DNA of 64,000 nt from Rhizobium acidisoli (GCF_002531755.2 NZ_CP034998.1:4346501-4410500); one strand, 5' to 3'. Shown: positions 6,264-16,487, counted from the first letter of the stretch. Numbers and translations are program-made. The notes: a model not told the origin generated them from the sequence alone.

Positions 6264-9263
6264 ATGAAAAAAGGCGATCACCTCTTCCTAGTCGATGGTT
6301 CCGGGTTCATCTTCCGGGCGTTTCACGCACTTCCGCCGCTGACCCGCAAGACCGACGGCCTGCCGATCGGCGCCGTTTCCGGTTTCTGCAACATGCTGTG
6401 GAAGCTGTTGCGCGACGCGCGCAACACCGATGTCGGGGTGACGCCGACGCATCTTGCCGTCATCTTCGACTATTCCGCCAAGACCTTTCGCAAGGATCTC
6501 TACGACGCCTATAAGGCCAACCGCTCCGCCCCGCCGGAAGAGCTCATTCCCCAATTCGGCCTGATCCGCGAGGCGACCCGCGCTTTCAATCTGCCCTGCA
6601 TCGAGACCGAAGGTTTTGAGGCCGACGATATCATCGCCACCTATGCCCGCCAGGCCGAGGCCTCGGGCGCCGATGTCACCATCGTCTCTTCCGACAAGGA
6701 TCTGATGCAGCTCGTCAGCCCGAATGTCCATATGTATGACAGCATGAAGGACAAGCAGATCGGCATTCCCGATGTCATCGAGAAATGGGGCGTGCCGCCG
6801 GAAAAGATGATCGACCTGCAGGCGATGACCGGCGATTCCGTCGACAATGTTCCCGGCATTCCCGGCATCGGTCCGAAGACCGCCGCCCAGCTGCTCGAGG
6901 AATACGGCGATCTCGACACGCTGCTCGAACGCGCCACCGAGATCAAGCAGGTCAAGCGCCGCGAAACCATTCTCGCCAATATCGATATGGCCAGGCTCTC
7001 GCGCGACCTAGTGCGGCTGCGCACCGATGTGCCGCTCCACCTCGATCTCGACGCGCTGGTGCTGGAGCCGCAGAACGGCCCGAAGCTGATCGGCTTCCTG
7101 AAGACGATGGAATTCACGACGCTGACGCGCCGCGTTGCCGAAGTCTGCGATTGCGATGCGAGCGCCATCGAACCGGCGATCGTCAATGTCGAATGGGGCA
7201 AGGCTGCCCATGGCCCCGATCTCGATGCGGCCGAGCCGGCCCCGGTTGCCGGCGGCATCCCCGAGGTTTCCGGCGAATCGGTGCCGGTGCTGCCGCGCGT
7301 AAAGGCCAAGGCTTCAGTCGAAGGTGCCTTTTCGCCCGCCGATCTGGCCAAGGCGCGGGCCGAAGCCTTTGCGACACTGCCCTTCGATCATACGGCCTAT
7401 GTCACGATCCGCGATCTCGCCACCCTCGACCGGTGGATCGCCGATGCGCGCGCCACGGGCCTCGTTGCTTTCGACACTGAGACCACGTCGCTGGATGCCA
7501 TGCAGGCCGAGCTTGTCGGCTTCTCGCTGGCGATTGCCGACAATACCGCCGACCCCACCGGCACGAAGATCCGTGCCGCCTATATACCGCTCGCCCATAA
7601 GAACGGCGTCGGCGATCTGCTCGGCGGCGGCCTTGCCGACAACCAGATCCCCATGCGCGATGCCCTGCCGCGGCTGAAGGCCTTGCTGGAGGACGCTGCG
7701 GTTCTCAAGGTCGCGCAGAACCTCAAATACGACTACCTGCTGATGCAGCGCTACGGCATCGAGACCAGGAGTTTCGACGACACGATGCTGATCTCCTACG
7801 TGCTCGACGCCGGCACCGGCGCCCACGGCATGGACCCGCTCTCGGAGAAATTCCTCGGCCATACGCCGATCCCCTACAAGGACGTGGCAGGCAGCGGCAA
7901 GGCGAACGTCACCTTCGATCTCGTCGATATCGACCGCGCCACCCATTATGCGGCCGAAGATGCCGACGTGACGCTGCGGCTCTGGCTGGTGCTGAAGCCG
8001 CGGCTGGCCGCGGCCGGGCTGACCAGCGTCTATGAACGGCTGGAACGGCCGCTGCTGCCGGTGCTGGCGCGCATGGAGGCGCGCGGCATCACCGTCGACC
8101 GGCAGATCCTGTCGCGCCTGTCCGGCGAGCTCGCCCAGGGCGCCGCGCGCCTGGAAGACGAGATCTATGTGCTCGCCGGCGAGCGGTTCAATATCGGCTC
8201 GCCGAAGCAGCTCGGCGATATCCTGTTCGGCAAGATGGGCCTTGCCGGCGGCAGCAAGACGAAAACCGGGCAATGGTCCACCTCCGCGCAGGTGCTCGAG
8301 GATCTGGCCGCTGCCGGTTTCGAGCTGCCGCGCAAGATCGTCGACTGGCGCCAGCTGACCAAGCTGAAATCCACCTATACCGACGCGCTTCCCGGCTATG
8401 TCCACGCCGAGACCAAGCGGGTCCACACCTCCTATTCGCTGGCATCGACGACGACGGGGCGCCTTTCCTCCTCCGAGCCGAACCTGCAGAACATTCCGGT
8501 GCGCACCGCCGAAGGCCGCAAGATCCGCACCGCCTTCATCTCGACGCCGGGCCACAAGCTGATCTCCGCCGACTACAGCCAGATCGAATTGCGCGTGCTG
8601 GCCCATGTGGCCGAGATCCCGCAACTGACCAAGGCCTTCGAGGATGGCGTCGACATTCACGCGATGACCGCGTCGGAAATGTTCGGCGTGCCAGTCGAAG
8701 GCATGCCGGGCGAAGTCCGCCGCCGCGCCAAGGCGATCAATTTCGGCATCATCTACGGCATCTCGGCCTTCGGCCTTGCCAACCAGCTGTCGATCGAGCG
8801 TTCGGAAGCCGGCGACTACATCAAGAAGTATTTCGAGCGTTTCCCGGGCATCCGCGACTATATGGAAAGCCGCAAGGCGATGGCGCGCGACAAGGGTTAT
8901 GTCGAGACGATCTTCGGGCGGCGAATCAACTACCCCGAAATCCGCTCTTCCAATGCATCCGTGCGCGCCTTCAACGAGCGTGCGGCGATCAACGCGCCGA
9001 TCCAGGGCTCGGCCGCCGACGTCATCCGCCGGGCGATGATCAGGATGGAGCCGGCGCTGGCCGAAGTCGGTCTTGGCGATCGCGTCCGCATGCTGTTGCA
9101 GGTGCATGACGAACTCATCTTCGAAGTCGAGGACGAGGATGTCGAGAAGGCAATGCCCATCATCGTCTCGGTCATGGAAAACGCCACCATGCCGGCGCTC
9201 GAAATGCGCGTGCCGCTGCGCGTCGACGCGCGCGCCGCCAGCAACTGGGACGAGGCGCATTGA
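6264..9263 (+). CDS. polA: DNA polymerase I
   Basis: 999 aa, slightly longer than the E. coli enzyme (928). All three activities appear intact. The N-terminal 5'-3' exonuclease begins DGSGFIFRAFHALPPL and includes VDNVPGIPGIGPKTA. The 3'-5' proofreading domain keeps its DxE pair (FDTETTSLD near 400). The polymerase domain has motif A (SADYSQIELRVLAH, about 766), motif B (RRRAKAINFGIIYG, about 820) and motif C (LQVHDELIFEVE, about 943). Extra length sits in the linker between the 5' nuclease and proofreading domains (about 320-380). It acts in Okazaki fragment maturation and excision repair. Monocistronic by spacing; the divergent sRNA gene lies upstream. Confidence 0.98.
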   Translation: MKKGDHLFLVDGSGFIFRAFHALPPLTRKTDGLPIGAVSGFCNMLWKLLRDARNTDVGVTPTHLAVIFDYSAKTFRKDLYDAYKANRSAPPEELIPQFGLIREATRAFNLPCIETEGFEADDIIATYARQAEASGADVTIVSSDKDLMQLVSPNVHMYDSMKDKQIGIPDVIEKWGVPPEKMIDLQAMTGDSVDNVPGIPGIGPKTAAQLLEEYGDLDTLLERATEIKQVKRRETILANIDMARLSRDLVRLRTDVPLHLDLDALVLEPQNGPKLIGFLKTMEFTTLTRRVAEVCDCDASAIEPAIVNVEWGKAAHGPDLDAAEPAPVAGGIPEVSGESVPVLPRVKAKASVEGAFSPADLAKARAEAFATLPFDHTAYVTIRDLATLDRWIADARATGLVAFDTETTSLDAMQAELVGFSLAIADNTADPTGTKIRAAYIPLAHKNGVGDLLGGGLADNQIPMRDALPRLKALLEDAAVLKVAQNLKYDYLLMQRYGIETRSFDDTMLISYVLDAGTGAHGMDPLSEKFLGHTPIPYKDVAGSGKANVTFDLVDIDRATHYAAEDADVTLRLWLVLKPRLAAAGLTSVYERLERPLLPVLARMEARGITVDRQILSRLSGELAQGAARLEDEIYVLAGERFNIGSPKQLGDILFGKMGLAGGSKTKTGQWSTSAQVLEDLAAAGFELPRKIVDWRQLTKLKSTYTDALPGYVHAETKRVHTSYSLASTTTGRLSSSEPNLQNIPVRTAEGRKIRTAFISTPGHKLISADYSQIELRVLAHVAEIPQLTKAFEDGVDIHAMTASEMFGVPVEGMPGEVRRRAKAINFGIIYGISAFGLANQLSIERSEAGDYIKKYFERFPGIRDYMESRKAMARDKGYVETIFGRRINYPEIRSSNASVRAFNERAAINAPIQGSAADVIRRAMIRMEPALAEVGLGDRVRMLLQVHDELIFEVEDEDVEKAMPIIVSVMENATMPALEMRVPLRVDARAASNWDEAH

Positions 9264-9339
9264 CGGCTTGCCCGAAAATGAGAAAGATTTTTCCGCCGAA
9301 CACAACTCATTGAAATAGCGGCAACTTACGTCCCGGAGC

Positions 9340-9356
9340 CGTATCGGAACGATACG
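9340..9356. repeat. Short perfect inverted repeat after polA
   Basis: CGTATCG and CGATACG flank GAA, with weaker outer TCCC/GGGA pairing. It lies 77 nt after polA and 63 nt before ftsK and has no T-run. It could be a stem at the polA mRNA end or an operator for ftsK; the sequence does not decide. Confidence 0.4.
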
Positions 9357-9419
9357 ACGGGAAGGAACTTATTAACCTTCCTTTTCTATCCCGGTAGGGT
9401 CGTAATTTGTTAGGCATGA

Positions 9420-11798
9420 GTGAGTAGCGGACGCATGCGTTTTCCCAGAACCAATTTGACGGACGCCGGGGACTTTTCCAGCGGGATTGAAACGGACCTT
9501 CCGGAGGTAATTCCAGGAGAAAAGCCGGCGGCGCCGATCTGGCAGAGCAATTTTTCCCTCGCGCCGAATGTCCGTTTCACCCGCACGCCGGAAACGTTGA
9601 TCAGCAAGCGGCGGGCGCCGGATGAACCTGCGCGCGATGATTCGCAGATGGGGCAGCAGGCGATCCGGATCGAGCCGGTTGCCGTCGACGTGCCCTTCGA
9701 TATCTATCTGCCGGAGCCGGACGAACGTCCCGCAGCACCGCAGACGATCGAACTGCAGCCGTCACTCGTTCCCGCCGCGCCGGCCGCACCTGCTTTCCGG
9801 GCCACCGCCGAGCTTTCCTCCATTTCGGATTTCGCCTTCTGGGAAGTCATGGCCTTCGAAGAGGCCGAGCCGGTTCGCGCGCCTGCCGTGATCTCGTTCC
9901 CGAAGGCCGAGACAGCGCCCGAATCGATCACGTCGCTGTTTCGCATCATGGAATGGCGCCCCGGCCGGCCGGCCGCCGCTCCCGTCGCCTCCCGCCCGGT
10001 CTCGCCGGCCGCGACGGTCTCCGCAAAGCCCGCCCCGCGCCCGTCGGCCGCCATATCCCTGGAACGGTCGAGGCGCATTCCCGTCGAGGCCCCGGTTAGA
10101 CCTGCCCCTCAGCCTGTGGTGACCTCTCCGATTGCGCCCGCGCCTCAGGCGGCGTCCGCTCCTCCCGTGGCGTCAGCCCCTCAGGCCGCGCCGGCGCCCC
10201 AGCGCACGCCGCCGGTTGCCGCGGTTCTGCCGTCGCCGCGCCTGGCGGCGAGGCCCGAAAAGATCGACGCCTCCGGCTACGAATTCCCGCCGCGTGCCCT
10301 CCTGCAGGAGCCGCCGGAACGCCTTGGCGAGATCATGTCGCAGGAGACGCTGGAGCAGAATGCCGGGCTTCTGGAAAGTGTGCTCGAGGATTTCGGCATC
10401 AAGGGCGAGATCATCCATGTCCGCCCGGGCCCTGTCGTCACCCTTTATGAATTCGAACCGGCGCCCGGCGTGAAGTCGTCGCGCGTCATCGGCCTTGCCG
10501 ACGATATCGCCCGCTCGATGTCGGCGCTTTCGGCCCGTGTCGCCGTCGTGCCCGGCCGCAATGTCATCGGCATCGAATTGCCGAACGTCACCCGTGAAAC
10601 CGTCTATTTCCGCGAGATGATCGAAAGCCAGGATTTCGAGAAGAGCGGCTACAAGCTGGCGCTCGGCCTCGGCAAGACCATCGGCGGCGAGCCGGTGATT
10701 GCCGAGCTTGCCAAGATGCCGCATCTGCTCGTCGCCGGCACCACCGGCTCCGGCAAGTCGGTCGCCATCAACACGATGATCCTGTCGCTGCTCTACCGCA
10801 TGACGCCGGAACAGTGCCGGCTGATCATGGTCGATCCGAAGATGCTCGAACTCTCCGTCTATGACGGTATCCCGCATCTGCTGACGCCGGTCGTCACCGA
10901 TCCGAAGAAGGCGGTGATGGCGCTGAAATGGGCGGTGCGCGAGATGGAGGAGCGTTACCGCAAGATGTCGCGCCTCGGGGTGCGCAATATCGACGGTTAT
11001 AACGACCGCGTGGCGCAGGCCCGCGACAAGGGCGAGACGATCCATGTCATGGTCCAGGTCGGCTTCGACAAGGGCACCGGCGCCCCGATCGAGGAAAACC
11101 AGGCGCTGGACCTGACGCCGATGCCCTATATCGTCGTCATCGTCGACGAGATGGCCGACCTGATGATGGTCGCCGGCAAGGAGATCGAAGGCGCGATCCA
11201 GCGTCTGGCCCAGATGGCCCGCGCCGCCGGCATCCATCTGATCATGGCGACGCAGCGTCCGTCGGTCGACGTCATCACCGGCACGATCAAGGCGAACTTC
11301 CCGACCCGCATCTCCTTCCAGGTGACCTCGAAGATCGACAGCCGCACCATCCTCGGCGAACAGGGCGCCGAGCAGCTGCTCGGCCAGGGCGATATGCTGC
11401 ATATGCAGGGCGGCGGGCGGATTTCCCGCGTCCACGGTCCCTTCGTCTCGGATGTCGAGGTCGAAAAGGTCGTTGCTCACCTGAAGACCCAGGGCCGTCC
11501 CGAATATCTCGACACCGTCACCGCCGACGAGGAGGAAGAGCCCGAAGAGGAAGAAGCCGGCGCCGTCTTCGACAAGAGCGCCATGGCCTCCGAGGATGGC
11601 AACGAACTCTACGAGCAGGCGGTCAAGGTCGTCATGCGCGACAAGAAGTGCTCGACCTCCTACATCCAGCGCCGGCTCGGCATCGGCTACAACAGAGCCG
11701 CCTCACTGGTCGAACGCATGGAAAAGGAAGGCCTCGTCGGCCCGGCCAATCATGTCGGCAAGCGCGAGATCGTGTCCGGTCGGGGCGACGGCGAGTAA
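9420..11798 (+). CDS. ftsK: FtsK/SpoIIIE-type DNA translocase lacking membrane anchor
   Basis: 792 aa from GTG 9420; an ATG 15 nt later (MRFPRTN) is an alternative and neither has a strong RBS. Residues 1 to about 270 are a Pro/Ala-rich linker with no transmembrane segment, unlike canonical FtsK with four. The motor follows: Walker A GTTGSGKS near 440, Walker [10 protein letters not shown] near 571, and the conserved [13 protein letters not shown]. The C-terminal gamma winged helix (about 725-792, [25 protein letters not shown]) reads oriented KOPS sites. Rhizobia commonly carry two FtsK homologues, one anchored and one not; this looks like the soluble one. It pumps DNA during chromosome dimer resolution or segregation. 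Confidence 0.92.
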   Translation: MSSGRMRFPRTNLTDAGDFSSGIETDLPEVIPGEKPAAPIWQSNFSLAPNVRFTRTPETLISKRRAPDEPARDDSQMGQQAIRIEPVAVDVPFDIYLPEPDERPAAPQTIELQPSLVPAAPAAPAFRATAELSSISDFAFWEVMAFEEAEPVRAPAVISFPKAETAPESITSLFRIMEWRPGRPAAAPVASRPVSPAATVSAKPAPRPSAAISLERSRRIPVEAPVRPAPQPVVTSPIAPAPQAASAPPVASAPQAAPAPQRTPPVAAVLPSPRLAARPEKIDASGYEFPPRALLQEPPERLGEIMSQETLEQNAGLLESVLEDFGIKGEIIHVRPGPVVTLYEFEPAPGVKSSRVIGLADDIARSMSALSARVAVVPGRNVIGIELPNVTRETVYFREMIESQDFEKSGYKLALGLGKTIGGEPVIAELAKMPHLLVAGTTGSGKSVAINTMILSLLYRMTPEQCRLIMVDPKMLELSVYDGIPHLLTPVVTDPKKAVMALKWAVREMEERYRKMSRLGVRNIDGYNDRVAQARDKGETIHVMVQVGFDKGTGAPIEENQALDLTPMPYIVVIVDEMADLMMVAGKEIEGAIQRLAQMARAAGIHLIMATQRPSVDVITGTIKANFPTRISFQVTSKIDSRTILGEQGAEQLLGQGDMLHMQGGGRISRVHGPFVSDVEVEKVVAHLKTQGRPEYLDTVTADEEEEPEEEEAGAVFDKSAMASEDGNELYEQAVKVVMRDKKCSTSYIQRRLGIGYNRAASLVERMEKEGLVGPANHVGKREIVSGRGDGE

Positions 11799-11838
11799 CG
11801 GGAGCCGTCGGTTCCCCGAAGGACGAACGGCCCTGGCC

Positions 11839-12627
11839 TCAGGCCGGGGCCGCAGACCGGGCGGCGCGTCTGTGCACCACCGCGAGCAGGCCTCCGAGAA
11901 AGATCGTCCCGACGATAAACAGAAATGCTGCCGCCACGATGGCCGGACTGATGTTTTCGCGAATCGACGAGAACATCTGGCGCGCCAGCGTCAGCTGGTT
12001 TGGTCCGGCGACAAACAGCGTCAGCACGACTTCGTCAAGCGATGTCGCAAAGGCAAGCACCGCGCCGGAAAGGACGCCGGGCATGGCGAGCGGCAGCGTC
12101 ACTTTCCAGAAGACCTTCGCCGGAGAAGCCCCGAGGCTCGCGGCCGCACGCTCGGTCCGATAGTCGATGCCCTCAAGCGAGGCGGTGATGCTGACCAGCA
12201 CAAAAGGCACGGCGACAACCGTATGTGCCACGATGACGGCCGCAAATGTGTTTGGAAATCCGAGGCCGGCAAACAGGATCTGCAGCCCCACGCCGAGCAC
12301 GACGGCGGGAACGACCATCGGCAGGAGGAATATCGTCCTCAGCGCCGCGGCAAAAACAACGCGCCTGCGCAACGCCAGTGCGGCCAGAATGCCGAGCACG
12401 GTGGAAAGCAAGGTGGTCCCCGCTCCGATCAGCAAGCTGTTGACGATAGACCGTCGCCAGGCGTCCTCGGTTGCCAGTTCCGCAAACCAGCGATCCGAAA
12501 AAGAAGGAATGGGATAGGCCAGGAAGCTGCTGGAGGTAAATGCGATCGGAAGGATCGCCAAAAGCGGAGCCAGCAGAAAAATGACCGTTGCCGCGCCGAA
12601 CAGAAATTTTAGCAATCGAATTGTCAT
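11839..12627 (-). CDS. ABC transporter permease, PotC type
   Basis: 262 aa with about six hydrophobic helices and the permease EAA-type loop (GASPAKVFWKVTLPLAMPGVL, abbreviated to GASPAKVFWKVTLP). It is the last gene of a four-gene importer operon and begins 1 nt after the other permease. In the MalF-type superfamily it sits with spermidine/putrescine-like transporters; the true substrate is unknown. The gene ends 40 nt from the convergent ftsK stop in a GGCC-rich palindrome with no T-tract. Confidence 0.88.
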   Translation of the reverse strand: MTIRLLKFLFGAATVIFLLAPLLAILPIAFTSSSFLAYPIPSFSDRWFAELATEDAWRRSIVNSLLIGAGTTLLSTVLGILAALALRRRVVFAAALRTIFLLPMVVPAVVLGVGLQILFAGLGFPNTFAAVIVAHTVVAVPFVLVSITASLEGIDYRTERAAASLGASPAKVFWKVTLPLAMPGVLSGAVLAFATSLDEVVLTLFVAGPNQLTLARQMFSSIRENISPAIVAAAFLFIVGTIFLGGLLAVVHRRAARSAAPA

Positions 12628-12628
12628 G

Positions 12629-13798
12629 TCACGCCCCCGTCGTCTTCATGGATAGCCGGCCATAAACGCCGTAGAGCACGATCGTCACGGCGAGCAGCAC
12701 CATGCCGAGCGCACCGGCCATGCCCCAATTGGCCGAGCCGGTGGCGTAGAAGGCAATCACCGAACTGATCATCTGATCCTTCGGCCCGCCGATGAGCGCC
12801 GGTGTGATGTAGTAACCGAGCGCTGCCATGAAGACGAGCAGTCCGCCGGAGGCGATGCCGCGCAGGGCCAGGGGCAGCAGGATATGCAGAAAGGCCCGGA
12901 TCGGGCTCGCGCCAAGAGAGGCTGCCGCTGGCATGAGATTTCGCGGGATTGCGATGAGGACGCTGTAGATCGGCAGAACCATGAACGGCAGCAACACATG
13001 CGTCATGGCGATGACGACACCCGTCCGGTTGAAAAGAAGCGGCAAGGGACTGTCGAGAAGGCCGAGCGACACGAGGAGGGAGTTGATGAGCCCCTTGTCC
13101 TGAAGGAGGATGTACCAGGCCGCGGTGCGCACCAGCAGCGATGTCCACAGCGGCAGCAGTACCGCGGCAAGGAGGAGCTGCCGCCGCCAGCCGCTCAAGG
13201 CGGCGGCCAGCATCGCGTAGGGCAGGCCGATGAGACAGGTCGCCAGGGTCACGACGGCGGCCACGGCGAATGTTCTCAGCAGAATCGCCTGATTGGCGGA
13301 CTCTCCAGCCGGCATCGCCACGATCGCCCCGGAAGCGTCATGCTGAAGATCGACTGCGGCAAGCAGGTTGCGATCGGTGTAAGGCTCGGTGGCTTCGGCG
13401 ATTGCCCGCCAGAAGGCAACGTCGTTCCATCGGGCGTCGATCTCTGCGAGGCTTATCGGCCCGGTGCTGTCTCTCACGGCCGCGACGGTCTTTCGCATCA
13501 ATGTGCGGAAGCCCGGCTGGGCGCTGTTCAGTCTTCGAACCACCTCTCCGAGTTTCTGGTCGTCGTCGAGCGATTTCAGGTCGTCGACAAGAGCTGTCCG
13601 CATTTCGTCCGAGGGTTCGGAGGTAATGTTCCAGGCCGAGACCGCAGCTGTCGTCCGCGGCAGGTTTTTGCTGACGACCGGATCGGACACCGCCTGTTGC
13701 AGGACGGTCAGAAGCGGCCAGATGAAGAAGACGCCCAGGAACAGGGTCAACGGAAAGACGAGGGCAAAGGTGCCGGTGTGTCGACGGAAAGCATTCAT
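12629..13798 (-). CDS. ABC transporter permease, PotB type with large periplasmic insert
   Basis: 389 aa, about 100 longer than E. coli PotB. After a first hydrophobic helix (residues 13-33) comes a hydrophilic insert to about residue 170 (VVSKNLPRTTAAVSAWN ...), then five helices with the EAA-loop signature GASPIRAFLHILLPLAL. Such inserts occur in a subgroup of PotB-like permeases. Its ATG overlaps the stop of the ATPase gene (ATGA), showing translational coupling. Confidence 0.88.
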   Translation of the reverse strand: MNAFRRHTGTFALVFPLTLFLGVFFIWPLLTVLQQAVSDPVVSKNLPRTTAAVSAWNITSEPSDEMRTALVDDLKSLDDDQKLGEVVRRLNSAQPGFRTLMRKTVAAVRDSTGPISLAEIDARWNDVAFWRAIAEATEPYTDRNLLAAVDLQHDASGAIVAMPAGESANQAILLRTFAVAAVVTLATCLIGLPYAMLAAALSGWRRQLLLAAVLLPLWTSLLVRTAAWYILLQDKGLINSLLVSLGLLDSPLPLLFNRTGVVIAMTHVLLPFMVLPIYSVLIAIPRNLMPAAASLGASPIRAFLHILLPLALRGIASGGLLVFMAALGYYITPALIGGPKDQMISSVIAFYATGSANWGMAGALGMVLLAVTIVLYGVYGRLSMKTTGA

Positions 13799-14868
13799 GC
13801 TGCAATCACCCAGCAGTCTTCAGGCGTGAAGTGCGCCACCACATCGGCTCCGACCGGCCACTCCGCCGACCGCATGTCGGTCCGGACCACGAAGCGGAAG
13901 GCATCCTCGTCGAGCTGCACCCGCAAATGGTCGCCCTGATAGACGCTATCGAGTATTTTTGCCGGCAGGGCGTTCGCCGCCGCGCCGATGCTGCCGGCCG
14001 CCAGAGAAATGCGCTCGGGGCGAACGGAAATATGGACGCGGCTGCCGACAGAGAGGGAATTACTGCCAGGCACGATCACATGCCGTCCGTCGGCGATCTC
14101 GACCGAGGTGCCGGTCGTGCCCGTCGCCTTGACCGTTCCTTCTATCAGATTGGTTTCGCCGATGAATTCGGCGACGGCGCGTGTCTGCGGCCGGTCGTAG
14201 ATATCGCGCGGCGTACCGATCTGCTCGATGTTGCCGCGGTTGAAGACCGCAATCCGGTCCGACATGGTCAGCGCCTCGGATTGATCATGGGTCACGAATA
14301 CCACGGTCAGTTCCAGCCGCTTGTGAAGGGCGCGGATGTCGAGTTGCATCTGTTCGCGCAACTGTTTGTCCAGTGCCCCAAGCGGCTCGTCCATCAGCAC
14401 CACCGCTGGCTCGAACACCAGGGAACGGGCAAGCGCCACGCGCTGCTGCTGTCCGCCCGAAAGCTGGGCGGGCTTGCGTCCGCTCATGGCCGACAGCTGC
14501 ACCATCTCAAGGGCGCGTTTCACACGCTCTTCGATCTCGCTGCGACCGACACCTCGCATCCTGAGAGGAAAGGCGATGTTGTCGGCGATCGACATATGCG
14601 GAAAGAGCGCATAATTCTGGAAGACGACGCCCATCTCGCGCCGATGCGGAGGCAGATGGTCGATGCGGCGGCCGTCGAGAAAAATGCCGCCGGCGGTCGG
14701 GTTTTCGAAACCCGCCAGCATCATCAGCAAAGTCGTCTTGCCTGAACCCGAAGGTCCCAGAAGGCTGACGAACTCGCCCCTCTCGATGTCGAGCGACAGG
14801 TCTTTGACGACTTGGTGCAGGCCAAAGGATTTGGAGATTCTTTCAAAGCGTATGCGCGGCGCAGCCAT
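13795..14868 (-). CDS. ABC transporter ATP-binding protein, PotA type
   Basis: 357 aa. Walker A GPSGSGKTT, signature LSGGQQQR, Walker B VVLMDEPLGALD and the switch His (VFVTHDQSEA) are all present. A C-terminal TOBE/OB regulatory region (about 240-357) is typical of PotA/MalK-class ATPases. The ATG has a GGAGGG RBS. It energises the two permeases encoded downstream and is separated from the upstream binding-protein gene by a hairpin. Confidence 0.93.
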   Translation of the reverse strand: MAAPRIRFERISKSFGLHQVVKDLSLDIERGEFVSLLGPSGSGKTTLLMMLAGFENPTAGGIFLDGRRIDHLPPHRREMGVVFQNYALFPHMSIADNIAFPLRMRGVGRSEIEERVKRALEMVQLSAMSGRKPAQLSGGQQQRVALARSLVFEPAVVLMDEPLGALDKQLREQMQLDIRALHKRLELTVVFVTHDQSEALTMSDRIAVFNRGNIEQIGTPRDIYDRPQTRAVAEFIGETNLIEGTVKATGTTGTSVEIADGRHVIVPGSNSLSVGSRVHISVRPERISLAAGSIGAAANALPAKILDSVYQGDHLRVQLDEDAFRFVVRTDMRSAEWPVGADVVAHFTPEDCWVIAA

Positions 14869-14927
14869 GGCGGCCCTCCGTTCGGATTGTCGGCTCCTGG
14901 GGAGCGAAGTGACGAAGATGTGCGGAA

Positions 14928-14967
14928 GCCCCCACGGGTCGATCGGCAGAAGCGATCCCGCGGGGGC
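14928..14967 (-). terminator. Stem-loop between binding-protein and ATPase genes
   Basis: GCCCCCACGGG (14928-14938) pairs with CCCGCGGGGGC (14957-14967), 10 of 11 Watson-Crick plus one G-U, with an 18-nt loop. There is no T-run, so it is more likely an mRNA-stabilising or partial-attenuation hairpin that raises binding-protein yield over the membrane components. Confidence 0.5.
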
Positions 14968-14980
14968 GATATTCCGTCCG

Positions 14981-16030
14981 CTATTGTGCCAGCCAGGCGT
15001 CGAATCTCTTGGTCAGCGCTTCCGAATTGTCGATCCAGAAGTCCGTATCAAGGCTGACTGCTTCTTGCATGTTGGCCTCGGTGGTGGGCAAGTCGGCCAG
15101 CTGGTCCGGCGGCACGCTCTTGCCGGCTTCCTTGTTCGGGAGGCCGTAGGCGATATATTGCGGCAGTTTTGCCTGGTTTTCCGCTTTGCTGGCGAAGGCG
15201 ATGAAGTCAAAGGCCGCATCCTTGTTTTCAGCGCCCTTCAGAACGACCCAGCTATCCACGGCATAGATGCTGCCCGGCCAGACAACTTTGAACTGCCGGC
15301 CTTCCGACCGGTTGATGCCGGTGATGCGGCCGTTATAGGCACTGGTCATGGCCACTTCGCCGGAAGCCAGCAGTTGCAACGGCTGCGCGCCCGAGGTCCA
15401 CCAGACAAGGTTCGGTTTCAACGCATCAAGCTTGGCGAAGGCGCGATCGATGCCCTCAGGCGTCGCCAGGACGTCGTAAACCTTGTCTGCCGGCACGCCG
15501 TCGGCCATCAGCGCGAATTCGAGCGTATATTTCGGTCCCTTGCGCAGGGCGCGCTTGCCGGGGAATTTCTTCACGTCCCAGAACTCGGCCCAGGATTTGG
15601 GGCCATCGGCAATCTTGGCGCCGTCATAAGCGATGGCGGTCGACCAGACGATGGCGCCGACGCCGCAGTCACTCACCGCCGAAGGCAGAAATGCATCCTT
15701 GCCGCCAAGCTTGTCCCAGTCCACCTTCTCAAAAAGCCCGTCGGCGCAGCCGAGCGAGAGTTCATCGGCTTCGACCTCCACGGCATCCCAGGAAGGGTTG
15801 CCCGCCTTGACCTTTGCCTGAAGGACGCCGATGCCGCCGTCCCAGGCCTCGTCGAGCAGAGGCTTGCCGGTAACATTGGAGAACGGCTTGAAATAGATCT
15901 CCCGCTGCGCATCCTGAAAATTCCCGCCCCAGGACGCTATGGTAAGATCCCGGGCCACGCCCGGTCCCGCGGCGAGCGCCAGCGATAGCAGGCCGAGAGC
16001 CGTAATCGTCGAAGTGTTCTTGAATTTCAT
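14981..16030 (-). CDS. Periplasmic solute-binding protein, PotD-like (family 1)
   Basis: 349 aa. The ATG at 16030 is preceded by AGGGAACG and gives a signal peptide (MKFKNTSTITALGLLSLALA...GVARD). The mature part starts LTIASWGGNFQDAQ, a hallmark of polyamine/iron-type family 1 binding proteins. First gene of the importer operon. The ligand is unassigned: polyamine, an opine-like compound or another small cation are possible. The divergent LysR gene likely controls it through the palindromes in the 457-nt gap. Confidence 0.9.
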   Translation of the reverse strand: MKFKNTSTITALGLLSLALAAGPGVARDLTIASWGGNFQDAQREIYFKPFSNVTGKPLLDEAWDGGIGVLQAKVKAGNPSWDAVEVEADELSLGCADGLFEKVDWDKLGGKDAFLPSAVSDCGVGAIVWSTAIAYDGAKIADGPKSWAEFWDVKKFPGKRALRKGPKYTLEFALMADGVPADKVYDVLATPEGIDRAFAKLDALKPNLVWWTSGAQPLQLLASGEVAMTSAYNGRITGINRSEGRQFKVVWPGSIYAVDSWVVLKGAENKDAAFDFIAFASKAENQAKLPQYIAYGLPNKEAGKSVPPDQLADLPTTEANMQEAVSLDTDFWIDNSEALTKRFDAWLAQ

Positions 16031-16356
16031 TCGCGTTCCCTTGCTTGTTGAGCGTCCGTCTGACGCCGGTGAAAGCCACGAACCTTGGGATCGTTGGCAA
16101 TCGCGGCCGCTCGCAAGAGATGGGCAAAGCCGGCGTCTGCAGACTTTACTTGGTGTCGTCTCCGAGGCGGAGCGGCGTGTTGCGGGCAATGCTGGCGGAT
16201 GTCCGGTAGGGCGGGAAGGCGCTTTTTGTTGACCGCGGTGGACACATGGATGCACCGCTCCCGACCAGTCTTTCCAGGAAAGTGGCCGCACCGCCCCGCA
16301 AATTTGATGGTTTCGCTTGCGAAAGGCGAAAAACGCAATTGTCAGCCGGTAGGCGA

Positions 16357-16377
16357 GTGGTGCATTTTATGCACCAC
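16357..16377. promoter_or_regulatory. 21-bp perfect palindrome, candidate operator
   Basis: GTGGTGCAT and ATGCACCAC flank TTT. A third half-site, GCACCAC, recurs 3 nt further on (16381-16387). It lies between the divergent binding-protein gene and the lysR gene, an arrangement typical of a regulator site. The bound protein is not known. Confidence 0.6.
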
Positions 16378-16409
16378 CGTGCACCACTCTTCGTTACGCC
16401 AAGATTGCG

Positions 16410-16430
16410 ATTTCCATGGCATATGGAAAT
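16410..16430. promoter_or_regulatory. Second inverted repeat, possible LysR-type box
   Basis: ATTTCCAT and ATGGAAAT flank GGCAT. This AT-rich dyad has the T-N11-A geometry expected of a LysR-family site. It overlaps the most distal in-frame ATG (16416) of the lysR frame, one reason for preferring a later start for that gene. Confidence 0.5.
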
Positions 16431-16487
16431 GCAGATGGCATTCCGATCTTGGTTCGGCGGAACCAATTTCCGTTCTGGGAGACAGGA

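Noticed and set aside
7314..9305. 663-codon open frame antisense to polA
   Set aside because: It mirrors high-GC codon positions of polA and has His/Arg/Asp-rich composition without any domain.
10173..11480. 435-codon open frame antisense to ftsK
   Set aside because: Same artefact of GC-rich coding on the opposite strand; no RBS or family features.
11825..11860. Bidirectional terminator between ftsK and the PotC-type gene
   Set aside because: There is a GGCC-rich palindrome around the stop codon but no T-run on either side.
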